Assembly (NCBI RefSeq): GCF_943192945.1
Contig: NZ_CALPCE010000005.1
Coordinates: 111,386 to 175,385 of the forward strand
DNA from: Anaerocaecibacter muris
GTDB taxonomy: Bacteria > Bacillota > Clostridia > Christensenellales > Pumilibacteraceae
DNA length: 64,000 nt
Reading direction: 5' to 3'
The notes beneath the pieces are model-generated. The model searched no databases, was not told where the DNA came from, and saw only the letters and a list, made by a program, of their open reading frames with translations. Below are positions 34,673 to 44,212 of this stretch, piece after piece. How positions within the stretch are numbered: the stretch's first letter is position 1; each line of letters starts with the position of its first letter. A program made the position numbers and the translations under genes.

Positions 34673-35671
34673 TTATTTGTTTATAACGCTTTGTAAAGCC
34701 GTCATTGCGACAACGTTTACAACGTCCTCGCTACTGCAACCGCGCGACAAATCGTTTACGGGGCTGTTGAAACCTTGGCAAATTGGTCCGATTGCCTCGG
34801 CGCCCGCCAAGCGTTGGACGAGTTTGTAACCGATATTACCGGCTTGCAAATCGGGGAAAATAAGCACGTTTGCTTTGCCTGCAACGGTGCTTCCGGGCGC
34901 TTTTAAATCAGCGACAGTAGGAACAAGCGCGGCGTCGGCTTGGAGCTCGCCGTCAACTTGCAAGTCGGGGCGCGTCGATTTGACTATTTCGAGCGCGGCT
35001 GTAACTTTATCTACCAACTCGCTCTTTGCCGAACCTTTCGTCGAGAACGACAGCAGTGCAACTTTGGGCGATATTCCCGCAATGGCAACCGCGCTGTCCG
35101 CCGAAGCAATAGCTATATCCGCAAGCTGATTGGAGTCGGGATTGGGATTGACCGCGCAATCGCCGAAAACCATTACGCCGTTTTCGCCGTACTTGGAGTT
35201 TTTATCGAGCAACATAATAAAGCACGAACTTACTGTTTTAATCCCGGGCGCGGTTTTTATTATTTGTAGCGCGGGGCGCAAAACGTCGCCCGTTGCGTTT
35301 ACGGAACCCGCGACCATGCCGTCGGCTTCCCCGCTCTTAATAAGCAACACGCCGAAATACAGCGGATTTTTAGCGAGTTTTCGCGCGGTTTCTATATCCA
35401 TGCCTTTCGCCTTGCGAAGTTCGTACAGCATTTGCGCATACGGTTCGATATTCATTTCGGCAACGTTCATAATTTTAACGCCGTCGAGGTTTGCGCTCGG
35501 GCATTTTTCCGCAATGACTTTGGGATTGCCTATAAGTATGATTTTGGCAATGCTTTCCGCTTGAATTTTCGCCGCGGCGGTAATTATGCGCGGTTCTTCG
35601 CCTTCCGCCAAAACAATAGTTTTTTGCAAAGCCTTTGCTTTTTCGCGCACCGAATTCAATAAATCGTTCAT
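34673..35671 (-). CDS. pta: Phosphate acetyltransferase
   Basis: Interconverts acetyl-CoA and acetyl phosphate. The 332-residue single-domain PTA/PTB fold shows VLAEGEEPRI near the start, SGEADGMVAGS in the middle and the C-terminal FPDLQAGNIGYKLVQRLAGAEAIGP. AATCGGAGGAATC precedes the ATG. Its usual partner ackA lies 18 kb away on the same strand; here pta leads prmA-rsmE-mtaB instead. Confidence 0.95.
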   Translation of the reverse strand: MNDLLNSVREKAKALQKTIVLAEGEEPRIITAAAKIQAESIAKIILIGNPKVIAEKCPSANLDGVKIMNVAEMNIEPYAQMLYELRKAKGMDIETARKLAKNPLYFGVLLIKSGEADGMVAGSVNATGDVLRPALQIIKTAPGIKTVSSCFIMLLDKNSKYGENGVMVFGDCAVNPNPDSNQLADIAIASADSAVAIAGISPKVALLSFSTKGSAKSELVDKVTAALEIVKSTRPDLQVDGELQADAALVPTVADLKAPGSTVAGKANVLIFPDLQAGNIGYKLVQRLAGAEAIGPICQGFNSPVNDLSRGCSSEDVVNVVAMTALQSVINK

Positions 35672-35705
35672 GATTCCTCCGATTTGTATTTACAATGTCA
35701 TATTT

Positions 35706-35732
35706 TTGTGATACAATTACATGTATCGACAA
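35706..35732. promoter_or_regulatory. Imperfect palindrome between divergent pta and tmcAL
   Basis: TTGTGATACA and TGTATCGACAA are near-complementary arms (one extra base on one side) around ATTA in the 104-bp divergent gap. It could be a repressor operator or a promoter-associated dyad. No factor can be named. Confidence 0.3.
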
Positions 35733-35775
35733 ATAATATTATACTCTGTTTAAATTATAAAGTAAAGTAATTATC

Positions 35776-36960
35776 ATGAAAAATTGCGCCATAGTATGCG
35801 AATACAACCCTTTTCACACGGGGCACAAATATCAATTAGACTGCGTTCGCGAATTAGTCCCGAACAATATTTTTTGCGTAATGAGCGGGGCGTTCGTTCA
35901 GTCCGCAACGCCTGCGTTTTGCGAAAAATCATTGCGCGCGGAGTGCGCTTTGCTCGGCGGAGCGAACGCGGTTATTGAACTTCCCGCGGTTTACGCCACC
36001 GCGAGCGCGCAAGCGTTTGCAGAAGGCGCGCTAAAAATAATATCGGGTATAAAAAATATTACGCACATGGCCATGGGCGCAGTTTCCGATAGCTCCGATA
36101 TTCTTAAACTTGCCGATATTAAGATAAAACACGCCTCGCAGTTTTCAACCGAACTGAAAAAGCATTTGAAAAGCGGTAAAAGCTATAATGCGGCGAACGC
36201 GCAGGCTTTTGCCGCGCTTTGTGAAACTATTTACGGCGGACAGTGCAATGCCGCGCAAATACTGACCGACCCTAATGCAATTCTGTGTATAGAATACATC
36301 TGCGCGATTGATAAATATGCGGCGAACATCGAGCCGTTAATTATAAAGCGACGCGGAGAACAATACAATTCCGATAACCGTAACGGCGATTATTTATCCG
36401 CAACGGCTATTCGTAATGCCGAAATCGACGGCAAGCTGAATTCCGTAAAAAAATATATTCCATATAAGTTCGACGAAATTGCTGCTTGGCGCAATTACCA
36501 CGCGCCCGATATAAATTGCTATAAAAGCATGGCTGTGTACGCGCTTAAAACTTCGTCGCCGAACCAAATAAAAAATCTTCGTAATTGTTCCGAAGGCATG
36601 GAATTTTTGCTGAAAGATATGTCTAATCTGTACGATTTTGACGAATATATCGATAAGGCAATCGGAAAACGATATTCAAAAAAACGACTGTACAGACTGT
36701 TTTTTGACTTACTATTGAATATAGATAAATCGACGACAGAAAAAAAGTTTTGCACAAGGCTATTGGCATGTAAAAATGATTTTGATTTTACACTGCTTCC
36801 CTCTTGCGTAAAAACAAACAACGCCGACATAAAATCCTCCGCAGAACATGACAGCGACGTCCGCGCCGTACTCGATATAGATTTAAAAGCAACCGCGCTA
36901 TTCAACACTTTATGCCGGCTTAACGGCGACTATTTTAATTATTCGCTTATTAAATTATGA
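35776..36960 (+). CDS. tmcAL: tRNA(Met) cytidine acetate ligase TmcAL
   Basis: Uses acetate and ATP to acetylate the wobble cytidine of elongator tRNA-Met (Bacillus YlbM/TmcAL). The N-terminal nucleotidyltransferase has CEYNPFHTGH at residues 8-17 with the HxGH motif, followed by MSGAFVQ and FCEKSLRAECAL. The rest matches the family in length (394). No strong Shine-Dalgarno is visible. Its 3' end overlaps the next gene as ATGA. It lies beside pta, which supplies acetyl phosphate for acetate metabolism, but that may be chance. Confidence 0.92.
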   Translation: MKNCAIVCEYNPFHTGHKYQLDCVRELVPNNIFCVMSGAFVQSATPAFCEKSLRAECALLGGANAVIELPAVYATASAQAFAEGALKIISGIKNITHMAMGAVSDSSDILKLADIKIKHASQFSTELKKHLKSGKSYNAANAQAFAALCETIYGGQCNAAQILTDPNAILCIEYICAIDKYAANIEPLIIKRRGEQYNSDNRNGDYLSATAIRNAEIDGKLNSVKKYIPYKFDEIAAWRNYHAPDINCYKSMAVYALKTSSPNQIKNLRNCSEGMEFLLKDMSNLYDFDEYIDKAIGKRYSKKRLYRLFFDLLLNIDKSTTEKKFCTRLLACKNDFDFTLLPSCVKTNNADIKSSAEHDSDVRAVLDIDLKATALFNTLCRLNGDYFNYSLIKL

Positions 36961-37418
36961 ACGATAATTTCACTGAAGATCTGTTGTTTAGACTTACAAA
37001 CTCATGCAAATCGAGCGCACTTTACGCGTATGTTGCAGAGGCTGTCACAAAGCATTTTAAAAGCATGCACTATCTGTCGAGCACGCTTATTTGCGATTGC
37101 GTTTTGGCAAACCTCGCTTTTAACGAGCAAATCACGCACCAATCGGCAGACGAAATTATTACGTGTTTCAGGCGCAAACACAAATCTTTATATACGACCG
37201 TTGCCGAAGTATACAAATATATCGCCGACGATTTTGACGATTACGCGCAATCGGTGCTCTGCGCCGATTATAATTCGGTGCGCGCTATAAATATGCCGAC
37301 CGCCAATTACATAGTGTACGTTATTTCCGTTGATATAAAATCAAACCGCAAATTCGATCGTCGCGAACCGTTTATAAGCGCTTTCGGTTACGAATACTTT
37401 TTTGACGACGTTACTTAA
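36957..37418 (+). CDS. Unknown small acidic protein coupled to tmcAL
   Basis: I do not recognise this 153-residue protein. It has no signal peptide or membrane segment. It looks mainly helical up to about residue 100 (alternating hydrophobic and charged, e.g. ADEIITCFRRKHK), with a shorter beta-like part (YIVYVISVDIK) and an aromatic, acidic end (YEYFFDDV). The ATG overlaps the tmcAL stop (ATGA), so it is probably translated with it. The last 8 bp overlap the end of mutS2 on the other strand. The start and coupling make it a believable gene. Confidence 0.65.
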   Translation: MNDNFTEDLLFRLTNSCKSSALYAYVAEAVTKHFKSMHYLSSTLICDCVLANLAFNEQITHQSADEIITCFRRKHKSLYTTVAEVYKYIADDFDDYAQSVLCADYNSVRAINMPTANYIVYVISVDIKSNRKFDRREPFISAFGYEYFFDDVT

Positions 37419-39729
37419 TTTCGACTATAGTGACGCCTGTGTCGCCCTCGCCGTATCTTCCGTATCTATAAGACTTAACGCGCGATTGTCGTTTTAAAAA
37501 CGATTGTATGCCCTTACCGAGCGCACCCGTGCCCTTGCCGTGGACAATACGCAACACGCTGTGCGGCGCAATATCCGATAGTATGCGATCTATTTCTCCG
37601 ACAGCCTCGTCCACAGTCAAACCCAACATCATAACTTCTCTGTTTTCGGGTTCGATTTCACGTTTATTGTTTTGCTTGTTCGGCGCTTTTTGCCGCTCGT
37701 TAATCAATGACAGTGACGCTATCGGAATTTCGGTTTTAATCGAGCCGACGGCGACGACCGCTTTATTTCCGCGCAACGATCCCGCAATTACGCCCTCTTT
37801 ATTCAAGCCTGAAATAAACACGCGCGTACCGATTTTCAATTCGTTTGGATTGGGCGGAGTATTGGATATAACCGGCTTAACTTCGTCAACAGGCACTCCG
37901 TCGTATATTTTTTTAGACGATTTGCGCGCATTAAATAATGCGGTTTCATTGGCAGTTTTTAACTGTTCTTTAATTTCTTCGATAATGCTTTCCGCCTGCT
38001 CCGCATATTCGTCCGCTTTGCGTTTTATAATAATGCGCGCATTGTCGTTAATTTCCGCAAGTTTATTTTCGTATTCGGATTTTAGCTTACTCGTTTTTGC
38101 GGCTTGCTCGCTTGCCTGCGTAAGCGCCGCTTCCGCTTGCAGTTTTTCTTCATACAAACTGTTGCGCAACTTTTCGACTTCGCGCATGACTTTATCGAAT
38201 GCAATTTTTTCGGCGCTCAAAGCGCGCTTTGCGTCTGCGATTATGTCCTTGCCCAAACCGAGCCGTTCGGCTATTTCCAACGCATAGCTCGATCCCGATA
38301 CGCCCTGCAAAAGTCTGTACGTCGGTTTTAGATTTTCGCTGTCGAATTGCATGCTCGCATTGGCAACGCCGTCGCAAGCGAGCGCAAACTCTTTTACTGA
38401 ATTAAAATGCGTCGTAACGACAGCCGTTGCCTGTGCGGTCAACAGTTTTTTAATAATCGCAACGGCAAGAGCGGCGCCCTCGTCGGGATCAGTTCCGTCG
38501 CCTACTTCGTCCAAAAGCACAAGCGAGCTTTTGTTCATATTGGAAGTAATTTTGGCAAGGTTTGTCACGTGCGCCGAAAATGTACTCAACGATTGCGCAA
38601 TGCTCTGCGAATCGCCTATATCGCAATAAATATCGTCAAACACGCTCATTTCGCTTCCGTCAAGAACGGGTATAAACATGCCGCACATTGTCATTAACGC
38701 AAACAGCCCGACGGTTTTAAGCGCGACGGTCTTACCGCCCGTATTCGGACCGGAAATCAATAAAATTCTTTTGTCGTTTAAATCTATATCAACTGGAACA
38801 ACCGAGTTTGTATCTATAAGCGGGTGGCGCGCGCCTTTTAGCGTAATTTTGCCGTCGATGTTGACAATAGGACGGCAAGAATCAGTTTTTTTCGCATACT
38901 CGGCTTTCGCAAATATAACGCCGCACTCCGTTAAAACATATTGACTTTGCACAAGCGCGTCGGCATTTGTCACTACTTTTTTGCTCAACGCGCAAAGAAT
39001 ACGCTCGATTTCGTTAAATTCTTCCGTTTTAAGCGTGATAAGCTCATTATTCGCTTCCACAACGGCAAACGGTTCGATAAACACGGTAGAGCCCGAAGCC
39101 GATACGTCGTGCACCAATCCTTTAACGTTTGAACGACACTCCGACCGCACAGGCAAGACGTACCGCCCGCCGCGCAAAGTGACGATGTTATCTTGCAAAT
39201 ATTTACTGAATTCGCTCTGCCTTGTATAGCTGTCGAGTTTATCTTTAAGCCGAGCGTTGGCACGCAAAATAGCGCGCCTGACCGACGTAAGTTTTTCGCT
39301 CGCACTGTCTTTGATTTCCGTTTCGTTTTCTATGGCGTTGCGTATATCGTATTCGAGTTCGGCGCATACGCTCGCTTCCGACGTAATGTCTTTAAGCGAA
39401 TCGCACCCGTCCGTATACTCGACGCAATCTTTAAGGGCGCGCAACACGACAATAACGTTTCCTACTTTTAATAACTCTTTGGGCGATAGTGTTGCGCCGA
39501 CTTTCGCTTTGCTCAATATAGGTAAAATATCGTCAAAAGCAAAACTAGGACTATGCGATGCAAGCACGGTAACCGCGTCGTTTGTCTGCGTCAATAACTT
39601 ATTCACAACCGATTCATCGTTATTCGGCAGTGTGTTGCGAATTTCGTCGGCAACCACATCGGACGATGCAAGCTCGGCTATTCGACCGAGAATAATATTA
39701 AATTCAAGATTTTTGTAAATATCCGTCAT
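37411..39729 (-). CDS. mutS2: Endonuclease MutS2
   Basis: A MutS paralogue that lacks the mismatch-binding domain and acts in recombination control or ribosome rescue. The ATPase has Walker A GPNTGGKT at about 323-330 and LLDEVGDGTDPDEG. A long coiled coil follows (about 510-620). The C-terminal Smr nuclease domain (about 695-772) has VHGKGTGAL. Length 772 is typical. It overlaps the U32 peptidase gene by 4 nt and the unknown gene at 36957 by 8 bp, tail to tail. Confidence 0.95.
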   Translation of the reverse strand: MTDIYKNLEFNIILGRIAELASSDVVADEIRNTLPNNDESVVNKLLTQTNDAVTVLASHSPSFAFDDILPILSKAKVGATLSPKELLKVGNVIVVLRALKDCVEYTDGCDSLKDITSEASVCAELEYDIRNAIENETEIKDSASEKLTSVRRAILRANARLKDKLDSYTRQSEFSKYLQDNIVTLRGGRYVLPVRSECRSNVKGLVHDVSASGSTVFIEPFAVVEANNELITLKTEEFNEIERILCALSKKVVTNADALVQSQYVLTECGVIFAKAEYAKKTDSCRPIVNIDGKITLKGARHPLIDTNSVVPVDIDLNDKRILLISGPNTGGKTVALKTVGLFALMTMCGMFIPVLDGSEMSVFDDIYCDIGDSQSIAQSLSTFSAHVTNLAKITSNMNKSSLVLLDEVGDGTDPDEGAALAVAIIKKLLTAQATAVVTTHFNSVKEFALACDGVANASMQFDSENLKPTYRLLQGVSGSSYALEIAERLGLGKDIIADAKRALSAEKIAFDKVMREVEKLRNSLYEEKLQAEAALTQASEQAAKTSKLKSEYENKLAEINDNARIIIKRKADEYAEQAESIIEEIKEQLKTANETALFNARKSSKKIYDGVPVDEVKPVISNTPPNPNELKIGTRVFISGLNKEGVIAGSLRGNKAVVAVGSIKTEIPIASLSLINERQKAPNKQNNKREIEPENREVMMLGLTVDEAVGEIDRILSDIAPHSVLRIVHGKGTGALGKGIQSFLKRQSRVKSYRYGRYGEGDTGVTIVEIK

Positions 39730-41831
39730 TTTAAACCTTTTTTAATGTTGCCGCGCGTAAACGGTCCGATATACTCCGAATCGAGTACCGATTTAATAGT
39801 TTTTCCGTCAACAGCAGTGCAATCGTAAAACTTATGTGCATTTTTAACATCTGGCAAATAGTGCGGAACGCAATTCAATAATTGCCAATAGCAATTAGCC
39901 GCTTTATATCTTCGCAACTCGAATTTGCGCCCGCTCTCGTCTGTCAACTCGTCTTTGCCCGAACAGTTTACGCATTTTCCGTGCGGACAATGGCATAGCG
40001 TCATAACAGGCGCATACCCGAACACATACGTAAAGCCGCCGTTTGTGTCGTCGGCTTCAAACGAACGAATATGATTAAACTCGCAGTCGCCTATAATATT
40101 ATGCCCCGTACCGAGTAAAATAGGTTTGTCCGTCAGTTTTAAAGTGTACAAATTGTTGGAAATCACGCCGAATATGCCGTCGCGGTCAATCGCTTGTTCC
40201 AATATTCGCCTATCCTCGCCGCGCATGGTTATGGGCATATTAAGCAAAATAGGCTTGTCTATTCCACGCGGAATGTCAAAGCGAGCATAATCGGACGGAT
40301 TTATAGAAATATAATCGACCTTTGACAAGATATGTTTATCGAGCAAACTCGTATCGCCGACTTGCAATATAACGCCCTTGCCGTCGAACCGATTAAAAGA
40401 CAACCCGTCGAACCTGCCGTCGGAGCGAGCAATGCGATAGCTGCTTAATATCTTCGCCTTATGCTCGGCGTATGCTTTTCGGCGCAATTCGTTCAATGCT
40501 GATACGGGCATAAACGCATTGCCGTCTGTTTCTACTTCTATATGCGGAGAAAACGGATAATCTGACACTTTTAAAAACGTTCTTGTTATATCGTCAACCG
40601 TTATCCCGCGCGTAATCGCGCTTGACAGTTTTGCTTCCCCGACAGTCTTTGTTGTTACTCCGTAGGAAGTAACCGTTACTTCGGGAACGTGACCGACAAA
40701 CATATTTATTTTAACGTTTATATCGATGTCGCGGCGAGCAGCTTTAACAGATTTTGCCAATGCTCCGTCGAGAGTGCGGCGCAGTTCGTCGCCTATTTTA
40801 CATTGTCCGTCGCTTACAATCCCGCCGTTTCTGACGGTAGCGCCCGCGACCTCTTTGCCGTTACGCATTACTTTAAAACCGTCTGCATTATCGGGAACAA
40901 AGTTTTTGACAAAAAGTTGTTTGCCGCTAATCTTGTCTATTTTGCCGATAAATTTACCGATATTCGATTGCGTTTGCGGATATACGACGTTGAATGCCGC
41001 GTCTTTGGTCATGTATGCCGAACAATAATCGCCGCGGTTAAACACGGCTTTTAGCATGTCTTTCGCTTTATCCGTCGGCATGTCTGACTTATAAACGCCG
41101 ACGGCGTTGTATGCGTATTCCGCGGAGCGCATGCGCCCTTCAATCTTGATTGCATCCACGCCGAGGTCTTTAAGTTCGTTCAGCTCATCGTACAGACACA
41201 AATCCTTTGCCGATAAGTAATACCCGCGATTGCCGTGAAACATATACGGTTTACGACACAGTTGCATGCACTTTCCGCGGTTGCCGCTGTACGACGAAGC
41301 GAGCGACGAAAAATAACAGTTACCCGAAAAACATATACACAGCGCGCCTTGTACAAAATACTCTATTTCTATTCCCGTCTTTTTGATTTCGGCAATGTCT
41401 TTGGGTAACGTTTCACGCGCAAGCACGGCTCGCATAATACCCAAATCGCGCAACGCTTGCGCGCCCTCTGCGTTGTGTACGCCCATTTGCGTGCTGGCAT
41501 GCAAAGTCAGTTCGGGGATATGTCGCTTTAATTGCTTAATAAACCTTAAATCCTGTACGATTGCCGCATCTACACCGACATTATACGCATATTCGGCGGC
41601 TTGTATCGCCTTGTTCATTTCGTCGTCTTTAATAAGCGTATTTAGCGTTATAAACACTTTCACGCCGTACAAATGCGCAAACTCGACGGCGTTTTTAAGT
41701 CCGACGTCATCAAAGTTTTCCGCTTTTGCGCGCGCGCCGAAAAGCGGCATACCGAGATATACCGCATCGGCGCCCGCAAACACGCTTGCGCGCAAGCCGT
41801 CCGCGCTACCCGCAGGGGCTACGATCTGCAT
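39726..41831 (-). CDS. U32 family peptidase (YhbU/DUF3656 type)
   Basis: A TIM-barrel protein of the U32 group; several relatives act in tRNA or rRNA hydroxylation rather than proteolysis. The N-terminus LVAPAGS-like (MQIVAPAGSADG) and ADAVYLG, the KVFITLNTL strand, and the cysteine set around ALCICFSGNCYFSS, NRGKCMQLCRKPY mark the domain. The C-terminal half corresponds to the DUF3656 extension, with a CHCPHGKCVNC cysteine cluster near residue 610 suggesting a metal or Fe-S site. It overlaps mutS2 by 4 nt and pheT by 1 nt. Confidence 0.9.
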   Translation of the reverse strand: MQIVAPAGSADGLRASVFAGADAVYLGMPLFGARAKAENFDDVGLKNAVEFAHLYGVKVFITLNTLIKDDEMNKAIQAAEYAYNVGVDAAIVQDLRFIKQLKRHIPELTLHASTQMGVHNAEGAQALRDLGIMRAVLARETLPKDIAEIKKTGIEIEYFVQGALCICFSGNCYFSSLASSYSGNRGKCMQLCRKPYMFHGNRGYYLSAKDLCLYDELNELKDLGVDAIKIEGRMRSAEYAYNAVGVYKSDMPTDKAKDMLKAVFNRGDYCSAYMTKDAAFNVVYPQTQSNIGKFIGKIDKISGKQLFVKNFVPDNADGFKVMRNGKEVAGATVRNGGIVSDGQCKIGDELRRTLDGALAKSVKAARRDIDINVKINMFVGHVPEVTVTSYGVTTKTVGEAKLSSAITRGITVDDITRTFLKVSDYPFSPHIEVETDGNAFMPVSALNELRRKAYAEHKAKILSSYRIARSDGRFDGLSFNRFDGKGVILQVGDTSLLDKHILSKVDYISINPSDYARFDIPRGIDKPILLNMPITMRGEDRRILEQAIDRDGIFGVISNNLYTLKLTDKPILLGTGHNIIGDCEFNHIRSFEADDTNGGFTYVFGYAPVMTLCHCPHGKCVNCSGKDELTDESGRKFELRRYKAANCYWQLLNCVPHYLPDVKNAHKFYDCTAVDGKTIKSVLDSEYIGPFTRGNIKKGLK

Positions 41832-44200
41832 CAGCGCAGTTTTGCGCCGAACTTTGTCGCCGCATTATCAATAACGGAATTCATTATATTTTTAATTTCA
41901 GCATCCGAAAAAGTATTTACAGTGGGTTGTAAGCGCATAGAGAACGCAACGCTCTTGTATCCTTCTTCAATCTGCGCGCCGTCGTAAATGTCAAACAGTT
42001 TTACTTGGGCTATATACGGACTGACCGACTTAACGTCGTTAAGCATGTCGCCCACCGCAACATCTTTTTTGACGACAAGCGCCAAATCGCGATCTACGGG
42101 TTGAAGTTTGGATATAGGCATGTATTGCGCAAGCGCGATAGGACGATTGAGAGCGTCCGTCAAATCTAATTGCGCGACATATACATTATTGGGCAAGTTA
42201 TAGTTTTCGCATACGAGCGGATGCAATTTGCCGAAATCCCCGCTCACTCCGTCGCAGCTTACATGTAAACTTTGTTTTGGATGTAAATACGAACATTTGC
42301 AAGCCGAATATTCGGGCATGCCGAATACGTTTGCCAATTCGCCGACAATGGCTTTGAGCGTATAGAAATCGCCGTCGTTGCACAGCGCAACGCATATAAC
42401 GTCGCGTTCTTGCGGCAAATCGGTTATAGGCAACTCATTTGTTATAAACGTCTTACCGAGTTCGTAAAAACGCATTACGTCGTTTTTGCGCGCACAGTTT
42501 CGCGCTATGGAATTAAGCATGGAAGAAATAAGCTGCGTTCTCATAACCGATATATCGCGGCTTAACGGATTTTTAATGGGAATACACCGTCGCATTGCGT
42601 CGTTACCGTCAAGCAAAAGTTTATCCGCTTCGTCGGGAGAAATAAACGAATAGTTTAAGATTTCGTCCGCGCCGAGCGCGCGCATAACCGATTTGACGGT
42701 TTCTATATTGTCGTCGTGCACGTTTCTTCCGCCTGATGTTTGGTGCGTGTTTTCGGAATTTGTAGACACTATGTTTTCATATCCGTAAAACCGCATTATG
42801 TCCTCGGCGAGATCGGGATAACCGTCAATATCTTCACGCACAAGCGGAACGGTGCAGATAAGAGTATTGGCTGCTGTTCGCACTTGGAATCCTTGTTTTT
42901 TCAGTATCGATATTATAATTTTTTTGTCGATTTCGATACCGAGTAGCGAACAAATTTGATCCGTTGTCGTTACTATTTGCTTTTCGACGGGTTGTTCCGT
43001 ACTATCATAGACTATGTTGGAACATATATTTCCGCATTTCAACTGATCGATGAGCGCAAGAGCGCGGTTTGAACCCAATTCAACCGATTGCCAATCGACG
43101 CCCTTTTCGTATCGCGCGGAAGAATCCGAGCGCAAGCCTATTTTACGCGACGTGCGTCTTACGTTACTGCGTTCAAACCGCGCGGCTTCCAAAAATACGT
43201 CTTGGGTATCGGGAAAAATGCTCGTATACTCCCCGCCCATAATGCCTGCTATGGCAAGCGGCTTGCACGTATCGGCGATTACAAGAATGTTATTCACGTC
43301 GTATTTCTTGCCATCGAGCGCGGTAATACGTTCTCCGTCGCGACCTTTTCTTACTATAACTTTGTCCTGTATGAACTTTTTATCGAACGCATGCAAAGGT
43401 TGTCCGAATTCCAAAAGAACGTAGTTTGTAATGTCAACAAGATTGTTTATTGGGCGTATTCCGCACATGCGCAATCTGTCGCGCATCCACTTCGGCGATT
43501 TTTCTATTTTAACATTGCATATAGCGCGCCCGATATACCGACTGCAAAGCTCTTTATTTTCTATGGTTACGGGCGGCATATCGCAAATGCAACGGCATTT
43601 ATATGTCAGTTTGGGCATTACGAATTTTTTATCGAGCAAAATAGATATTTCGCGCGCGATATTAACTATTGCTTGACAGTCCGGGCGATTTGCCGTAATC
43701 GAAACATCGAGAACGGTATCGTCCAATCCGAGAGTATGCAAAATATCGTCGCCTATTACGCTGTCGTCGGGCAAAATCAATATTCCGTCTACGCTCGCGC
43801 CCTCGATAATATCGTCATCCACGCCGAGTTCGCTACCGCCGCACAGCATGCCGAAACTGTCCACGCCGCGCAACTTTGCTTCGGATATTTTTTTACCGTC
43901 GGGCAAAACCGCGCCGACTGTCGCAACAGGCACGTAATTTCCTAACTTGACGTTTTGCGCGCCCGTCACGATTTGCACGTATTTTTCGCCTATATCTATA
44001 TTGCAAACCCACAGCTTGTCCGAATTGTCGTGGTGCACAATGTTCATTACGCGCCCGACCACTACGCCGCTTATGTCGTTGCGCGGCGCAATGATTTCTT
44101 CGACTTCAAATCCTATCGAAAGCAGTTTATCGGAAAGCTCCTGCGGCGTCACGTCGCCTATATCGACATAATCTTTTAACCAACTCAAAGGCAATTTCAT
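41831..44200 (-). CDS. pheT: Phenylalanine-tRNA ligase beta subunit
   Basis: Forms the alpha2-beta2 PheRS with PheS. Domains in order: N-terminal SWLKDYVDIG, tRNA-binding EMAP-like domain (about 40-150), B3/B4 editing domain, B5 domain, catalytic-like core and C-terminal anticodon-binding FDX-ACB domain (QPVDRDLALVV). Length 789 is normal. AGGAGG precedes the ATG. It lies 12 nt after pheS under the T-box. Confidence 0.96.
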   Translation of the reverse strand: MKLPLSWLKDYVDIGDVTPQELSDKLLSIGFEVEEIIAPRNDISGVVVGRVMNIVHHDNSDKLWVCNIDIGEKYVQIVTGAQNVKLGNYVPVATVGAVLPDGKKISEAKLRGVDSFGMLCGGSELGVDDDIIEGASVDGILILPDDSVIGDDILHTLGLDDTVLDVSITANRPDCQAIVNIAREISILLDKKFVMPKLTYKCRCICDMPPVTIENKELCSRYIGRAICNVKIEKSPKWMRDRLRMCGIRPINNLVDITNYVLLEFGQPLHAFDKKFIQDKVIVRKGRDGERITALDGKKYDVNNILVIADTCKPLAIAGIMGGEYTSIFPDTQDVFLEAARFERSNVRRTSRKIGLRSDSSARYEKGVDWQSVELGSNRALALIDQLKCGNICSNIVYDSTEQPVEKQIVTTTDQICSLLGIEIDKKIIISILKKQGFQVRTAANTLICTVPLVREDIDGYPDLAEDIMRFYGYENIVSTNSENTHQTSGGRNVHDDNIETVKSVMRALGADEILNYSFISPDEADKLLLDGNDAMRRCIPIKNPLSRDISVMRTQLISSMLNSIARNCARKNDVMRFYELGKTFITNELPITDLPQERDVICVALCNDGDFYTLKAIVGELANVFGMPEYSACKCSYLHPKQSLHVSCDGVSGDFGKLHPLVCENYNLPNNVYVAQLDLTDALNRPIALAQYMPISKLQPVDRDLALVVKKDVAVGDMLNDVKSVSPYIAQVKLFDIYDGAQIEEGYKSVAFSMRLQPTVNTFSDAEIKNIMNSVIDNAATKFGAKLR

Positions 44201-44212
44201 ACGTAACTCCTC

